A DNA stretch of 64,000 nt from Novosphingobium sp. SG919. GTDB taxonomy: Bacteria; Pseudomonadota; Alphaproteobacteria; Sphingomonadales; Sphingomonadaceae. Location: assembly GCF_012932495.1 (NCBI RefSeq), contig NZ_JABCNG010000002.1:62001-126000 (forward strand). Reading direction: 5' to 3'. The notes beneath the pieces were generated by a model that worked only from the letters and a program-made list of their open reading frames with translations, had not been told where the DNA came from and ran no database searches. Shown here piece after piece: positions 37,843 to 48,577 of the stretch. The position numbers and the translations under genes were made by a program. Within the stretch, counting starts at the first letter, position 1, and the number at the start of each line of letters is the position of its first letter.

Positions 37843-38304
37843 ATGTCGATCACATCCCTGCCCCGTCCGCTTGTCGTCCTCGGCCTTGCCGGTATCCTGC
37901 CGCAGGCGTTCTGCCTGGTCATGGCGCTTTCGGGCGGAGAGGCGCGGTGGACGGCGCTGGCCGCGGCCTGCTGTTATGCCGCGCTGATCCTTTCATTCCT
38001 GGGTGGGCTGTGGTGGATGGCAGGGCTGCTGGGCGGGGTGACAGCGCCCTGGTTTCATGCCCTGGCGGTCCTGCCCAGCCTGATCGGCTGGGCCATGCTG
38101 CTGCCCTGGTGCGTGGGCGCGCCCTGGCCGGCGCCGGAACTGGTCACGCTTGGCTTGCTCCTGCTCGCCAGCCCGCTCGCCGACCGCGCCCTCGCGCGGC
38201 ACATGGCCCAGAACTTGGCCTTGCCCGCCGGCTGGCAGCCATTGCGCGTGATCATGGCAACCGGGCTTGGCACGTTGACGATCCTGGTCGGGCTGCTCGC
38301 CTGA
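37843..38304 (+). CDS. DUF3429-type small membrane protein
   Basis: Starting from the ATG at 37843 this gives 153 residues with about five hydrophobic helices. The pattern VVLGLAGILPQAFCLVMAL, then CCYAALILSFLGGLWWMAGL, is characteristic of the DUF3429 family of inner-membrane proteins. Its function is unknown. It lies 59 bases downstream of gcd on the same strand, so co-transcription is possible. Confidence 0.72.
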   Translation: MSITSLPRPLVVLGLAGILPQAFCLVMALSGGEARWTALAAACCYAALILSFLGGLWWMAGLLGGVTAPWFHALAVLPSLIGWAMLLPWCVGAPWPAPELVTLGLLLLASPLADRALARHMAQNLALPAGWQPLRVIMATGLGTLTILVGLLA

Positions 38305-38371
38305 TTGATGAGTCTCATGCATAGGTTCATGCGCATTTCCCCAGCTAATGCGTGAAGTCTCCCTGCGGTAG

Positions 38372-39406
<1,035 letters not shown>

Positions 39407-39447
39407 TCCCTGCGCTCGCACACACCGGGCTTGGCCTGAACCGGTAG

Positions 39448-39473
39448 GGTGGGCATCATGCGTGATGCCCACC
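39448..39473 (+). terminator. Terminator hairpin after the aldo/keto reductase
   Basis: A perfect 11-bp stem (39448-39458 with 39463-39473, loop TGCG) is followed by a T/C-rich tract (GCTTCTTCT). It ends 31 bases before the LysR start. Confidence 0.65.
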
Positions 39474-39504
39474 GCTTCTTCTGCCTGAAAGGCGCCGCTC
39501 CCTC

Positions 39505-40407
39505 ATGTCCATCGGCCGCAGCGATCTTGCCGACCTTGCCGCCTTTGCCGTCCTGGCCGAAGAACGCAGCTTCACGCGCGCGGCGGCCCGGCTTGGCGTC
39601 TCGCAATCCGCGCTCAGCCACGCCATGCGCAAGCTCGAACAGAAGCTGGGCGTGCGCCTGCTCACCCGCACCACGCGCTCGGTCTCGGCAACGCAGGCGG
39701 GGGAACGCCTCGTGGCCACGATTGCCCCCGCACTCGATCAGATCGGCGCGGGGATCGAGGAACTTACCAACCTGCGCGACAAGCCGGCCGGCAACATCCG
39801 CATCACCGCGTCCGAACATGCCGCGCGCACGCTGCTGTGGCCGGCGCTGGAACGCCTGCTGCCGGAATATCCCGATATCCATGTGGAAGTGAGCATCAAC
39901 AACGGCTTCGTCGATATCGTCGAAGAGCGGTTCGATGCGGGCATCCGCCTGGGCGAAGCGATCGCGCGCGACATGATCGCGGTGCGCATCGGGCCAACCC
40001 TGCGCATGGCCTGCGTGGGCGCGCCCGCCTATTTCGACCGCCACCCGATCCCGCAGACCCCGCACGACCTGGCGCAGCACAACTGCGTCAACTTGCGCAT
40101 GCCCAGCACCGGCGGGCTCTATGCCTGGGAATTCGAACGCGACGGGCGCGTGATGAACGTGCGCGTGGACGGCCAACTGACTTTCGCCGGATCGGGCATG
40201 CTGCTCCAGGCCGCGCTTTCCGGCCTGGGCCTGATCATGACTCTGGACGATGTCGTTGCCGATGCCGTGGCAAACGACCAACTGGTGCGCGTGCTGGAAG
40301 ACTGGTGCCCGCCCTTTGCCGGATACCACCTCTATTATCCCAGCCGGCGCCAGGCCTCCCCCGCCTTTGCGCTGCTGGTCAACGCGCTGCGCCATCGCGG
40401 CGATTGA
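39505..40407 (+). CDS. LysR-family transcriptional regulator
   Basis: The 300-residue protein has an N-terminal winged helix (FAVLAEERSFTRAAARLGVS, SALSHAMRKLEQKLGVRLL) and a substrate-binding domain of the type found in LysR regulators of the DsdC/YafC-like group (PAGNIRITASEHAARTLL, and the C-terminal FAGYHLYYPSRRQASPAFAL). It is on the same strand as the aldo/keto reductase rather than divergent. That reductase is still its most likely target. Confidence 0.9.
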   Translation: MSIGRSDLADLAAFAVLAEERSFTRAAARLGVSQSALSHAMRKLEQKLGVRLLTRTTRSVSATQAGERLVATIAPALDQIGAGIEELTNLRDKPAGNIRITASEHAARTLLWPALERLLPEYPDIHVEVSINNGFVDIVEERFDAGIRLGEAIARDMIAVRIGPTLRMACVGAPAYFDRHPIPQTPHDLAQHNCVNLRMPSTGGLYAWEFERDGRVMNVRVDGQLTFAGSGMLLQAALSGLGLIMTLDDVVADAVANDQLVRVLEDWCPPFAGYHLYYPSRRQASPAFALLVNALRHRGD

Positions 40408-40544
40408 CCGGTTTTCTGGCGCTGGTGAAACCCGGCCGCCACGCCCGGCGCCGAATGCACCGCGCGGGCATTGCCGATCGTGAATTTGTCGGGCACGTTC
40501 GCGAGACAAGCCGTGTCGGAAAGCGGCTGCTTGGGGGACGGGTC

Positions 40545-41744
40545 GTGACCACAGTGCAGGATTGCGCGTTGCCCATCGCTGATACGCCGACGCTGTCGCG
40601 CGCCCGGGACCTGTTCGGACGCGTCATCAACGGCCACGACCTTGGTGGATCGACGCCCGCGAACGTTGCCGACCGCATTGAACAGTCCATCTGCCTGACG
40701 CCATCCCACAGGGTGGTGATTACCGAAGGCAATCTGGCCAGCACATTTGGCGTGGGCCGCCGCGTTGCGCGGCAGACGAGCCGCATCCTGCAACTGCGCG
40801 GCGTCATGGAGCCGCGGCGCGGTGGCAAAGGCATGGGTGGCCTGCGGGTGTGCTTGCCCGGCCTGGATCAAACGCTCGACACGATCCGCGGCGAGATCGT
40901 GGCCACAAGTTCGGTGGCGGCAATGGCCGACGCGCGACGCTGGCTGCAATGGGAAATCGCCGATCAGGAAGATCCTCTGGCGCGGCTGATGCACGCGATG
41001 CTGGAGGATACGCCCCCTGCGCGCGCGCCTGAACCATCGCAGCCGGCCCCCACCGGGCCAACCCGCCCAAATAGCGATAGTCCGCCGTCACGGGCCCATC
41101 GCCTGGCCGCCGACTTGCGCCAGCAGATCGCCTTGCTGCCGCCTGGCGAGACGTTTCTGGGCTCGCTTGCCAGCATCGCGGCGGCATATGACACCAGCCT
41201 GGAAGTGGCGGTGGAAGCGGTGCGCATTCTGGCCGATGGCCAGCATGTGAGCATGCGCCGCGGCCGGGGCGGCGGGGTCTTTGCTTGCGAGCCCCATGCG
41301 GGGCGCGCCCTGCATACGATCAACGCCTTTCTCATCGCCAATGCCGTTTCGCCCGAACGGTGCCGCGCGGTGCTCAACCGGGCCAATATCGGCATGATCG
41401 ATTTGGCCCGCGCGCGGCAGGATCCCCAGTGCCTGGCAAAGGTGGAGCAGTCGTTTCAGCAAATGCAGCAGGCGCGCAATGCCACTGCCCTTGGCCAAAA
41501 CTGGTATGGTTTCATCCGCGACATTGCCGATATGTCGGGCAATGGCCTGCTCCATTTCATCGCGCGCGCAATGGCCGGGTCCATCCTCATCCGGCGAACC
41601 CGCAGCGCCGAACTGCCCGAGGCGGCAGCACGCGAACTATTCGAGGCCAGCCGCCAGATCCGCGCCCATCTGGTTGGCGGCAGCCAGGATGCTCCCAATG
41701 AAGCGCAATGGCGCTGCCAGCTGGCGCTGCAGGACTACTGGTGA
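40545..41744 (+). CDS. Double winged-helix GntR-like transcriptional regulator
   Basis: A GTG start at 40545, preceded by GGGGGACGG, gives 399 residues; an ATG at 40455 is an alternative. The N-terminal half contains a GntR-like winged helix (NVADRIEQSICLTPSHRVVI, then LASTFGVGRRVARQTSRILQ with GVMEPRRGGKGMGGL). After a Pro-rich linker (about 160-185) a second one appears (LAADLRQQIALLPPGETF, YDTSLEVAVEAVRILADG, MRRGRGGGVFAC), followed by a helical C-terminal domain. Two HTH modules in one chain is unusual for this family. The gene overlaps the convergent esterase by ten bases. The neighbouring TonB receptor operon is the likely target. Confidence 0.72.
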   Translation: MTTVQDCALPIADTPTLSRARDLFGRVINGHDLGGSTPANVADRIEQSICLTPSHRVVITEGNLASTFGVGRRVARQTSRILQLRGVMEPRRGGKGMGGLRVCLPGLDQTLDTIRGEIVATSSVAAMADARRWLQWEIADQEDPLARLMHAMLEDTPPARAPEPSQPAPTGPTRPNSDSPPSRAHRLAADLRQQIALLPPGETFLGSLASIAAAYDTSLEVAVEAVRILADGQHVSMRRGRGGGVFACEPHAGRALHTINAFLIANAVSPERCRAVLNRANIGMIDLARARQDPQCLAKVEQSFQQMQQARNATALGQNWYGFIRDIADMSGNGLLHFIARAMAGSILIRRTRSAELPEAAARELFEASRQIRAHLVGGSQDAPNEAQWRCQLALQDYW

Positions 41745-42670
41745 AAGGCCAGAGGCGCAGCGTCCACGCCTGGGGAAAGTCGGCCGCCCAGGTGCCCGGC
41801 GATCCGCGCATAGATCGCTTCCACCAGATCGCGCGGGCCACCGCGCAAGTTGTACGCATGGTCCTGATCGGGAACGTCGATATAGTCGAGCAGGCGCCCG
41901 CGTGCCCGCAGGCGCTGGGCATAGGCGGCACCCTCTGCCTGCAGAAGGTCGAGGCCGGCCGTAATGACGATGGCTGGGGCCACCTTGTCCAATACGTCAT
42001 CGGGCGCGCCCACCAGAGGAGACGCGCGCATGTCTGCCCGCGTGGCCACATCCGGGACATAGACGGCGTTGAACAGGCGAGCGACGCCCGGCGATATGGC
42101 AGGCCGTGCCGCGCGTGCGCGCTTGTTCGCAGGCGGGGTAACGAGATCGAGCGGCGGATAGTGCAAGACCTGCGCGGCGATGCACGGCGCACCCGCCTGG
42201 GCCAGCAACAGGCTGGCCGCGGCGGCCAGGCCACCGCCGGCGCTTTGCCCTCCCACCGTCAAGCGATCGGCATCCCAGCGCTGCTCTGCCGCCTGGTCCG
42301 CCACCCAGCGGATCACGGCACAGGCCTGCTCCACCGCAATGGGGAACCGCTGCTGCGGCGCCAGGACATAATCGACGTTGAGCACGCACACCCCCGCCCG
42401 CTCCGCCAGGAACGCGCAAAATGGATCGTCCTGCTCGGGATGCCCCATCACGTAGCCACCGCCATGGAAGTTGACATGGACGGGCACGCAGCCTGCCATT
42501 GCGGGCGGGGCGAACAGCGTTGCAGCGGCAGCCCCGAATGGCGTCGGGATGCTGATCTGCCGGCACCGGCGCGGAATGTCCGGGAACAAGAGCGCAGCAT
42601 CCGGCCGGGCCAGCCGTGGCGCCAGCATCCGCTGCATCACCCGCGCCATGGTATCGGCAATCAGCGGCAT
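41735..42670 (-). CDS. HSL-family alpha/beta hydrolase (esterase)
   Basis: The ATG at 42670 gives 311 residues without a signal peptide. Hormone-sensitive-lipase family features are present: the oxyanion motif VNFHGGGYVMG, the nucleophile elbow VGGQSAGGGLAAA, an Asp in VITAGLDLLQAEG, and a His in DQDHAYNLRGG. It follows the TonB receptor gene by 73 bases on the same strand, so it probably acts on a ligand imported by that receptor, for instance by cleaving an ester inside the cell. Confidence 0.9.
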   Translation of the reverse strand: MPLIADTMARVMQRMLAPRLARPDAALLFPDIPRRCRQISIPTPFGAAAATLFAPPAMAGCVPVHVNFHGGGYVMGHPEQDDPFCAFLAERAGVCVLNVDYVLAPQQRFPIAVEQACAVIRWVADQAAEQRWDADRLTVGGQSAGGGLAAAASLLLAQAGAPCIAAQVLHYPPLDLVTPPANKRARAARPAISPGVARLFNAVYVPDVATRADMRASPLVGAPDDVLDKVAPAIVITAGLDLLQAEGAAYAQRLRARGRLLDYIDVPDQDHAYNLRGGPRDLVEAIYARIAGHLGGRLSPGVDAAPLAFHQ

Positions 42671-42743
42671 GGCACAGGCCCCATGAGCGGGGCCGGTGCG
42701 GCTGGGTTTCCCCAGCCGTCTTGACCAGACGATCGCCCCAGCA

Positions 42744-44960
42744 TCAGAACTTTGCCCCCAGGCGGACACCGAACTCGCGCGGCGCGACGCGGAATTCATT
42801 GAGGCCGGATTGCCCGGTCACGAAGTATTCCTTGGTCAGGTTCGTGCCATACAGCTCGGCCTTGAAGTTGTCCCAGTTGAGCGTGATGCTGGCATTGACC
42901 AGATGCCGCGCGTTGATCAGATCGTATTGCGGCAGATAGGTCACATAGGCCCATTGCGAGCCGATGTAGGAATAGTTGACGCGTGGCACCAGCGAACGCC
43001 CGGCGCCCAGCGCATAGGTGTAATCAAGCCCCGCGTTCCAGGTCCACTTCGGCGAAAGCAGGTTGGGCCCGGAACTGGACGTGATGAATTCATAGGCAAA
43101 GCAATTGCTGGTCACCGTGGTGGTGCAGGCGGGCAATTGCGCGGTTGCCGCGCCAGCCTGCCATTTGTTGATCACCGTCACGCTGCTGAGCTGGGAATCC
43201 ACATAGGACACGCCGGCATCCAGGCCAAAACCGGCGATCTTGGCCTGAAGCTGCCCCTCGAAGCCCTTGATCGTGGCATTGGCAAGATTGACCACCCCGT
43301 TCTGGCCAGACGCCGGGCTGATCACATCCATCTGGAAATTATTGTATTTGTTATAGAATACGCCAATCTGCGTGCGCACCCGGCGGTTCAGGAAACTTGA
43401 TTTCCAACCCGCTTCAAAGTCCCACACCGTTTCGGGGGCAAACATCCCGCCCGGCGGGTTGATCCCGCCCGGCTTGTAGCCCCGCGCGGCAAAGACATAG
43501 AGCATGTTATCGGCATCGGGCTTGAAATTGAGCGCGATCTTGCCGGTCATGCGGCCATCGGCCTCGGTGCCGGTCTGCGGAATCGTCAGGAAGGCCGAAG
43601 ATGGCGGCCCGCCCAGGTAGACGCCGCCCGTACCATCGACATGGAAGTGCGAATAGCGCGCACCCGCCTGGATCTCCAGTTTATCGGTCAGGCGATAGTT
43701 GGCCTGGGCAAAAGCACCGAGCGTGGTCTTGCTGTTCATCGGATTGACCACGATCGGGAAGGGGGCCGTGCCGGTGAAATGCAGCAGAACGTCGATATCG
43801 TTGTGCTGGTAATAGCCGCCCAGGATAAAGTTCAGCGGTTTGGAATCCGGGGAAATGATGTTGATTTCCTGCGAGTATTCCTTCTCGCGAACATACTGGT
43901 CCTGATACTGCGCGCCAAAGGTCCCGACAACCTGCGACACGTTGGTGCCGTCCACGTCATAGACGTTCCACACGCGCTTGTTCTGGTACCCGCTCACCGA
44001 GCGGACCACGAGGCCACCGGGCGTCTGGTACTTCAATTCCAGGGCCGTGGTGAACGCGCGCTCGAAATTGGCGGTCTTGGTGTCGTAGTTCAGTTGGTAA
44101 GGCGTCGCCTGGCGGCCAGCGGCAAACTGCGTGCCCGCAATCGGCTGATAGGCATAGCCACCCGTGCTCTTCTGCGCCAGTTCGCCCTTCCAATAGGCGG
44201 TGAACCCGCCAGACTGATAGAGGGCGGAAAGCCGCTCATCGTGTTCCTTGAGGCTATCGGGCTGGTTCTTGTACGGGCCGATGTCGGTATAATAGGAATC
44301 GCGCCAGTGCTGGTTGGTGGCAAAGCGCAAGGCGAGGCTGTCCCCCACCGGCACGTTGATTGCGCCATTGAGGCGGACATTGTTGTAGCTGCCATATTCG
44401 GCCGTCACATCGCCACCCAATTCGCCCAGCTTGGGGCGCTTGGAATTGATGAAGATCGCGCCGCCGGTGGAATTGGAACCCACCAGGGTGCCCTGCGGGC
44501 CCCGCAGCACTTCGATGCTCTGGATGTCGTACAGGTCAAAGCTTTGCGCGATCGGAGGCTGGAACAGGCCATCGACGTAGGTTGCCACGCCATTGGCCAC
44601 TTGCGGCGAGCCGCTCGACAGGCCGATGCCGCGGATATTGATGGATTCGGTCAACCCCGCCTTGGTGATGGTAAGGCCCGGCGCCACATTCTGGAGATCG
44701 CGCTGCACCAGCACGGCTTTCTGGGTGAGTTGGTCGCCGGCCACGGCGGTCAGCGCGATGGCCACCTTTTGCGAGCTTTCCGAACGGCGCTGCGCCGTCA
44801 CGACGATCTCGCCCGGCGCCGGCGCCGGCGCGGCCTGCGCTGGAGCCGGCCCGGCAAGTGCTGCAGATTGGGCCAAGGCGCTGGTCCCCGCCAGCGACAG
44901 CGCCATGGCGCCTGCAGACGCAGCCGCCCGGACACGAAAATTACGTTGGATTTGAAACAT
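42744..44960 (-). CDS. TonB-dependent outer-membrane receptor
   Basis: The 738-residue protein begins behind a GAGAGGGGAG ribosome site. The signal region (AMALSLAGTSALAQ) is followed by an Ala/Pro-rich linker and the TonB-box-like EIVVTAQRR. The plug contains INIRGIGLSSGSP and YDIQSIEVLRGPQGTLVGSN, and the barrel ends VRLGAKF. It belongs to the same broad sphingomonad receptor group as the one at 29289-31763. The neighbours are an intracellular esterase downstream and a perfect palindrome in the upstream gap at 45041. Confidence 0.93.
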   Translation of the reverse strand: MFQIQRNFRVRAAASAGAMALSLAGTSALAQSAALAGPAPAQAAPAPAPGEIVVTAQRRSESSQKVAIALTAVAGDQLTQKAVLVQRDLQNVAPGLTITKAGLTESINIRGIGLSSGSPQVANGVATYVDGLFQPPIAQSFDLYDIQSIEVLRGPQGTLVGSNSTGGAIFINSKRPKLGELGGDVTAEYGSYNNVRLNGAINVPVGDSLALRFATNQHWRDSYYTDIGPYKNQPDSLKEHDERLSALYQSGGFTAYWKGELAQKSTGGYAYQPIAGTQFAAGRQATPYQLNYDTKTANFERAFTTALELKYQTPGGLVVRSVSGYQNKRVWNVYDVDGTNVSQVVGTFGAQYQDQYVREKEYSQEINIISPDSKPLNFILGGYYQHNDIDVLLHFTGTAPFPIVVNPMNSKTTLGAFAQANYRLTDKLEIQAGARYSHFHVDGTGGVYLGGPPSSAFLTIPQTGTEADGRMTGKIALNFKPDADNMLYVFAARGYKPGGINPPGGMFAPETVWDFEAGWKSSFLNRRVRTQIGVFYNKYNNFQMDVISPASGQNGVVNLANATIKGFEGQLQAKIAGFGLDAGVSYVDSQLSSVTVINKWQAGAATAQLPACTTTVTSNCFAYEFITSSSGPNLLSPKWTWNAGLDYTYALGAGRSLVPRVNYSYIGSQWAYVTYLPQYDLINARHLVNASITLNWDNFKAELYGTNLTKEYFVTGQSGLNEFRVAPREFGVRLGAKF

Positions 44961-45040
44961 ATCGCTCCCCTCTCCCGTGATCGGCCTGCTTGCGGCGGCC
45001 GATCGTTGCTGGCCTGCTTCTGGCCCGAGGGGATGGATTT

Positions 45041-45056
45041 AAATAGCGGCCTATTT
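45041..45056. promoter_or_regulatory. Perfect 6-4-6 inverted repeat upstream of the TonB receptor
   Basis: AAATAG (45041-45046) and CTATTT (45051-45056) flank CGGC, 80 bases upstream of the receptor start. A further GAATAG half-site lies at 45058-45063. The rest of the 232-bp gap (44961-45192) shows no gene. The site could be bound by the GntR-like protein encoded at 40545. Confidence 0.45.
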
Positions 45057-45192
45057 TGAATAGTCGGGGCCGTGCGGCGGGCAGGAGTTTCAACCACGAT
45101 TGCTCGTGCTGGAAACACAAGCCCGCCGCTGCTTTCGGACAAATCGGGCGACGCGTGCAACAGGGGCCGATCCGCGCAAAGCCCCGGTGTGT

Positions 45193-45972
45193 TCATGCGG
45201 TTGGTATGGTCCCGCCATCGATCACGAATTCCGTGCCGGTAATGCTCGCGGCGCGGTCCGAGGCCAGGAATGCGATAAGGCTTGCCACCTCGCCAGGAGA
45301 TGAGGGACGCCCGATCGGAATACCGCCAAGCGAGGCCATGATCCGGCGTTTGCCGTCCACCATGTCGGTACCCGCCTCTTCGCCCAGCCGTTGCGCCAGG
45401 GCGACGGCAGCCTCTGTTTCGATCCAGCCCGGCGAGACCCGCACCACGCGCACGCCGCGCGGCGACACCTCCTTGGACAGGCTTTTGCTATACGTGGACA
45501 AGGCAGCCTTGGCCGCGGCATAGGCTGTCGTCGCTTCGGGCAAGGGCAGCCGGCTCTGGATCGATGTCACGTGGATGACCACGCCGCTGCCACGCGAGAC
45601 CATGTGGGGGACGAGGGCACGATCAAGGCGCACCGCCGGCATCAGGTTCAGCTGCAGCTCCCGCGACCATTGCGCATCACCCAAAGCGGCAAACCCGCCC
45701 GCCGGTGCGGATGAGCCGCCCAGCAAGTGGACGATGATGTCGATCTCGCCCAAGTGTCGCCGTGCCGCCTCCGCCAGGGCAGAGGTTCCTTCGGGCGTCG
45801 TGAGATCGGCCGCCATGAACTGGTCTTCGGGCATGGTCGACGGCGCGGACCTGGCACAGGTAAAGACCCGCGCGCCCAATTCCCGAAACAGGCTGACGGT
45901 GGCCGCGCCGGTGCCGCGCGTCCCCGAGGTGATCAGCGCGTTCTTGCCCGACAGATCAAGGAAGGGTGTCAC
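45193..45972 (-). CDS. Short-chain dehydrogenase/reductase
   Basis: The 259-residue SDR has a cofactor motif [16 protein letters not shown] (a variant of TGxxxGxG, with Ser-Gly in place of the usual Thr-Gly at the start). HLLGGSS replaces the usual NNAG. The catalytic Ser lies in [11 protein letters not shown] and the YxxxK pair in [10 protein letters not shown]. The C-terminus ([10 protein letters not shown]) is typical of classical SDRs. Its start overlaps the SnoaL-like gene stop by four bases (ATGA), so the two are co-translated, and both are divergent from a LysR regulator. Confidence 0.9.
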   Translation of the reverse strand: MTPFLDLSGKNALITSGTRGTGAATVSLFRELGARVFTCARSAPSTMPEDQFMAADLTTPEGTSALAEAARRHLGEIDIIVHLLGGSSAPAGGFAALGDAQWSRELQLNLMPAVRLDRALVPHMVSRGSGVVIHVTSIQSRLPLPEATTAYAAAKAALSTYSKSLSKEVSPRGVRVVRVSPGWIETEAAVALAQRLGEEAGTDMVDGKRRIMASLGGIPIGRPSSPGEVASLIAFLASDRAASITGTEFVIDGGTIPTA

Positions 45973-46298
45973 AGCGTGATCTCCAGCCCGGCGATCCTGT
46001 CTCCCGCAAGCACGAAGCGGTAACGCAGATCGACCGGACTGCCCGGGAAATCACCCGCAAGGTGCGCGGTGACGATGCTTGCGTCTTGGTCGATGGTCAG
46101 GGCGAAAGGCGCGACGGTATACGTGTACTTGCTGGACGAGGTGACCTTCCATTGCCGGATGGCCGCGTGCCCGACATAGGTTTGCCCTTCATCCCGGACG
46201 ATGGCGTCCTCGGCAAAGGCCGCCACGATCGCGGTTGCATCCTTGCTTTTGTCTGCGGTGAAATAGCGGGCGATGGGAAGAGGTAGCGCAAGGCTCAT
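45969..46298 (-). CDS. SnoaL-like/NTF2-fold protein
   Basis: The ATG at 46298 gives 109 residues, the usual length for a single NTF2-like domain. The layout is typical: an N-terminal helix ([20 protein letters not shown]), [20 protein letters not shown], and C-terminal strands ([19 protein letters not shown]). Members are often isomerases, hydrolases or ligand-binding proteins, and many act as partners of oxidoreductases. It is the first gene of a two-gene operon with the SDR. No catalytic residues can be assigned with confidence. Confidence 0.82.
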   Translation of the reverse strand: MSLALPLPIARYFTADKSKDATAIVAAFAEDAIVRDEGQTYVGHAAIRQWKVTSSSKYTYTVAPFALTIDQDASIVTAHLAGDFPGSPVDLRYRFVLAGDRIAGLEITL

Positions 46299-46411
46299 GG
46301 TCAGTGCTCCGATGGTGAGAGGCAAAACCGCCTCCGCCTGCTGATTTAGCGATGGACGACCGTCCCGATAATCAGGATAAGGCGGAATGTGCTGTCCTGA
46401 TTTTCGGTACA

Positions 46412-47308
46412 ATGGCTGATCCAGGCCTCACGCGCCTGACCAGCGTGCTTGCCATTGCGCGCCGGAAATCATTCCGCGCTGCAGCCCTGGAACTTGGCGT
46501 CTCGACGACCGCGTTGAGCAGCACGATCGCCAAACTCGAACGGGAACTGGGCGTTCGCCTGTTCAACCGCACCACGCGCAGCGTGGCACTGACCGAAGCC
46601 GGGCGCGCCTTCGTGGAGCAAGTGGGGCCCGCGCTCGACATCATTCGCGAGGCGATGGAAGCGGTCCGCTCGCACCAGGGGACGCCGTCGGGCACATTGC
46701 GCATCAATGCGTTTGCGACCGCCGCGCGCGAGGCATTCGCGCCGTTGATCCGCGAATACGTGCAACGCTACCCTGGTGTTCACGTTGACCTGGTTACCGA
46801 GGGACGCCTGGTGGATATCGTTGCCGATGGCTACGATTTCGGCATCCGCAGCCAGGACATGGTGCCGGTTGACATGATCGCCGTGCCACTGGGCGGGCCG
46901 CGCAGCTTTGCCGTGGTCGGTTCGCCCGGCTACTTTGCTGCGCATGGACGGCCGCAGCATCCAGGCGATCTGCGCGATCACGCATGTATCCGCGTGCGAT
47001 TGCCGGATGGCGGCCTTTTCCGCTGGAAGTTTCAGCGATCGGGAGAGTTACTGCACCTCGACGTGGACGGACCGATCACGCTGGATGAAGCGACCCTTGC
47101 GCGCATGGCGGTGCTGGAGAACGTGGGAATTGGCTATTTCATGGAATCCGACGTTCGCGAAGACCTGGACGCGGGGCGACTGATCCAAATCCTGCCGGAC
47201 TGGACCCCGTCTTTGCCACCGGTCTGCCTATATTACCCCAGCCGGCGCAACTCTTCCGCCGCATTCCAGGCCTTCGTGAATCTTGCCCGCGAACTGGCCG
47301 ATCGATGA
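46412..47308 (+). CDS. LysR-family transcriptional regulator
   Basis: The ATG at 46412 gives 298 residues; a longer in-frame start at 46352 would add a non-conserved tail. The winged helix ([20 protein letters not shown], then [16 protein letters not shown]) is followed by a LysR sensor domain with the C-terminal [18 protein letters not shown]. It is divergent from the SnoaL/SDR operon with 113 bases between, the classical arrangement for a LysR activator and its target. Confidence 0.9.
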   Translation: MADPGLTRLTSVLAIARRKSFRAAALELGVSTTALSSTIAKLERELGVRLFNRTTRSVALTEAGRAFVEQVGPALDIIREAMEAVRSHQGTPSGTLRINAFATAAREAFAPLIREYVQRYPGVHVDLVTEGRLVDIVADGYDFGIRSQDMVPVDMIAVPLGGPRSFAVVGSPGYFAAHGRPQHPGDLRDHACIRVRLPDGGLFRWKFQRSGELLHLDVDGPITLDEATLARMAVLENVGIGYFMESDVREDLDAGRLIQILPDWTPSLPPVCLYYPSRRNSSAAFQAFVNLARELADR

Positions 47309-47315
47309 CCCCTCC

Positions 47316-47338
47316 GGCCGCCGGGGTTCTTGGCGGCC
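47316..47338 (+). terminator. Possible terminator hairpin after the LysR gene
   Basis: A 7-bp GC stem (GGCCGCC 47316-47322 with GGCGGCC 47332-47338) begins eight bases after the LysR stop codon. There is no clear T-run. Confidence 0.35.
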
Positions 47339-47454
47339 AGGCACCTTGCCGGCTTGAACCGCGCCCACCCCTTCGGTCTGGCATCGGCGGTGCACGGTTG
47401 CCGTGCCAACCAATCGCAGCTATCCCGCAAACACGGGCCCAAAGGATCTAAACC

Positions 47455-48150
47455 ATGACGTCGGAAGCAGAAATTCATTCGATTGATGCGGTGCTGCTCG
47501 ACATGGATGGCACGATCCTCAACTCGATAGCGACCGCCGAACGGATCTGGGGCCGCTGGGCTGCAGGCCAAGGTCTCGATGTGGACGCTTTCCTCAAGAC
47601 CATCCATGGCGTGCAATCGGTCGAGACGATCCGGCGGCTCGGTTTGCCGGGCGTCGATCCCGTCACCGAAGCCGCAAGGATCACCCAGGCCGAAATTGAC
47701 GACGTGCACGGGATCGAGGCCATTGCCGGCAGCGCCGCGTTCCTTTCCTCGCTGCCCGGCGCGCAATGGGCCGTGGTGACATCGGCCCCGCGCGCGCTGG
47801 CGCAGCGCAGGATTGCCGCCGCCGGACTGCCCAATCCGCCCATCCTGGTCGCGGCGGAGGATGTCGAGCACGGCAAGCCCGCCCCCGATTGCTTCCAGCT
47901 TGCCGCACGGCAACTTGGCACCACCGCCCAGCGCTGCCTCGTGCTCGAGGATTCCGCTGCAGGCATTCTGGCAGCGGAGCGGGCGGGCGCCCTGGTGCTG
48001 GTGATCACCGCGACCCACACCCACACCGTGGAAACGCCCCATCCCGCCATTCGCGATTACAGCGCGCTGCAGGTCGAAGCCGCCGATGATGGAGAACTGT
48101 GGATCCGCCCTGACGGAGCATCGCAATCCTATCGGTTGCGCACCGGATGA
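47455..48150 (+). CDS. HAD-superfamily sugar-phosphatase-like hydrolase
   Basis: The 231-residue protein has the HAD motif I LLDMDGTILNS (nucleophile and acid Asp), motif II in VVTSAPRALAQ, motif III Lys in EHGKPAPDCF, and motif IV in LVLEDSAAGILAAERAGA. The cap-domain position and GVQSVETIRR match the 2-deoxyglucose-6-phosphatase/YfbT-like subgroup that removes phosphate from small sugar phosphates. It stands alone, between a LysR gene and the convergent HxlR gene, so the pathway is not defined. Confidence 0.88.
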   Translation: MTSEAEIHSIDAVLLDMDGTILNSIATAERIWGRWAAGQGLDVDAFLKTIHGVQSVETIRRLGLPGVDPVTEAARITQAEIDDVHGIEAIAGSAAFLSSLPGAQWAVVTSAPRALAQRRIAAAGLPNPPILVAAEDVEHGKPAPDCFQLAARQLGTTAQRCLVLEDSAAGILAAERAGALVLVITATHTHTVETPHPAIRDYSALQVEAADDGELWIRPDGASQSYRLRTG

Positions 48151-48202
48151 TGGGCACAGGCCCGTTGTTTTGACTTGACCGTCTCGCTGGCGTGCCGAAG
48201 GC

Positions 48203-48577
48203 TCAGTCCCGTCCGGGAAGCCCCGCTTCGCGTCTGCGGCCAAACAGATCCATGTTCGCATCGCCCCACGCCTTGAGCGCAGCGATGATCGGGGTAAGCG
48301 ATTGCCCGCGCTGCGACAGGCGATATTCGACCCGTGGCGGCACCTGGGCGAAGACCTCGCGCTCGATCAGGCCATCTGCTTCCAACTCGCGCAACTGGTT
48401 GGTCAACATGCGGGGCGTGACCTCGCCCACGCGGCGGCGCAATTCGTTGAAGCGGATCGGCCCGTCCTCAAGGTGGAAGAGCGCCACGGCCTTCCACTTA
48501 CCGTCGATCAAACTCACCGCGGCCTCCACCGCGCAACCGGGCGTGCAATCGAGCCTGGAATGGCGAGCCTTGGCCAT
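48203..48577 (-). CDS. HxlR-family transcriptional regulator
   Basis: The 124-residue winged-helix protein carries the HxlR signature: an N-terminal Cys in CTPGCAVEAAVSLIDGKWK, then RFNELRRRVGEVTPRMLTNQ, and VEYRLSQRGQSLTPII. HxlR regulators often sense electrophiles or oxidants through a conserved Cys; two are present near the N-terminus here. It is divergent from a quinone-oxidoreductase-like gene across 99 bases, the usual target arrangement. Confidence 0.92.
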   Translation of the reverse strand: MAKARHSRLDCTPGCAVEAAVSLIDGKWKAVALFHLEDGPIRFNELRRRVGEVTPRMLTNQLRELEADGLIEREVFAQVPPRVEYRLSQRGQSLTPIIAALKAWGDANMDLFGRRREAGLPGRD

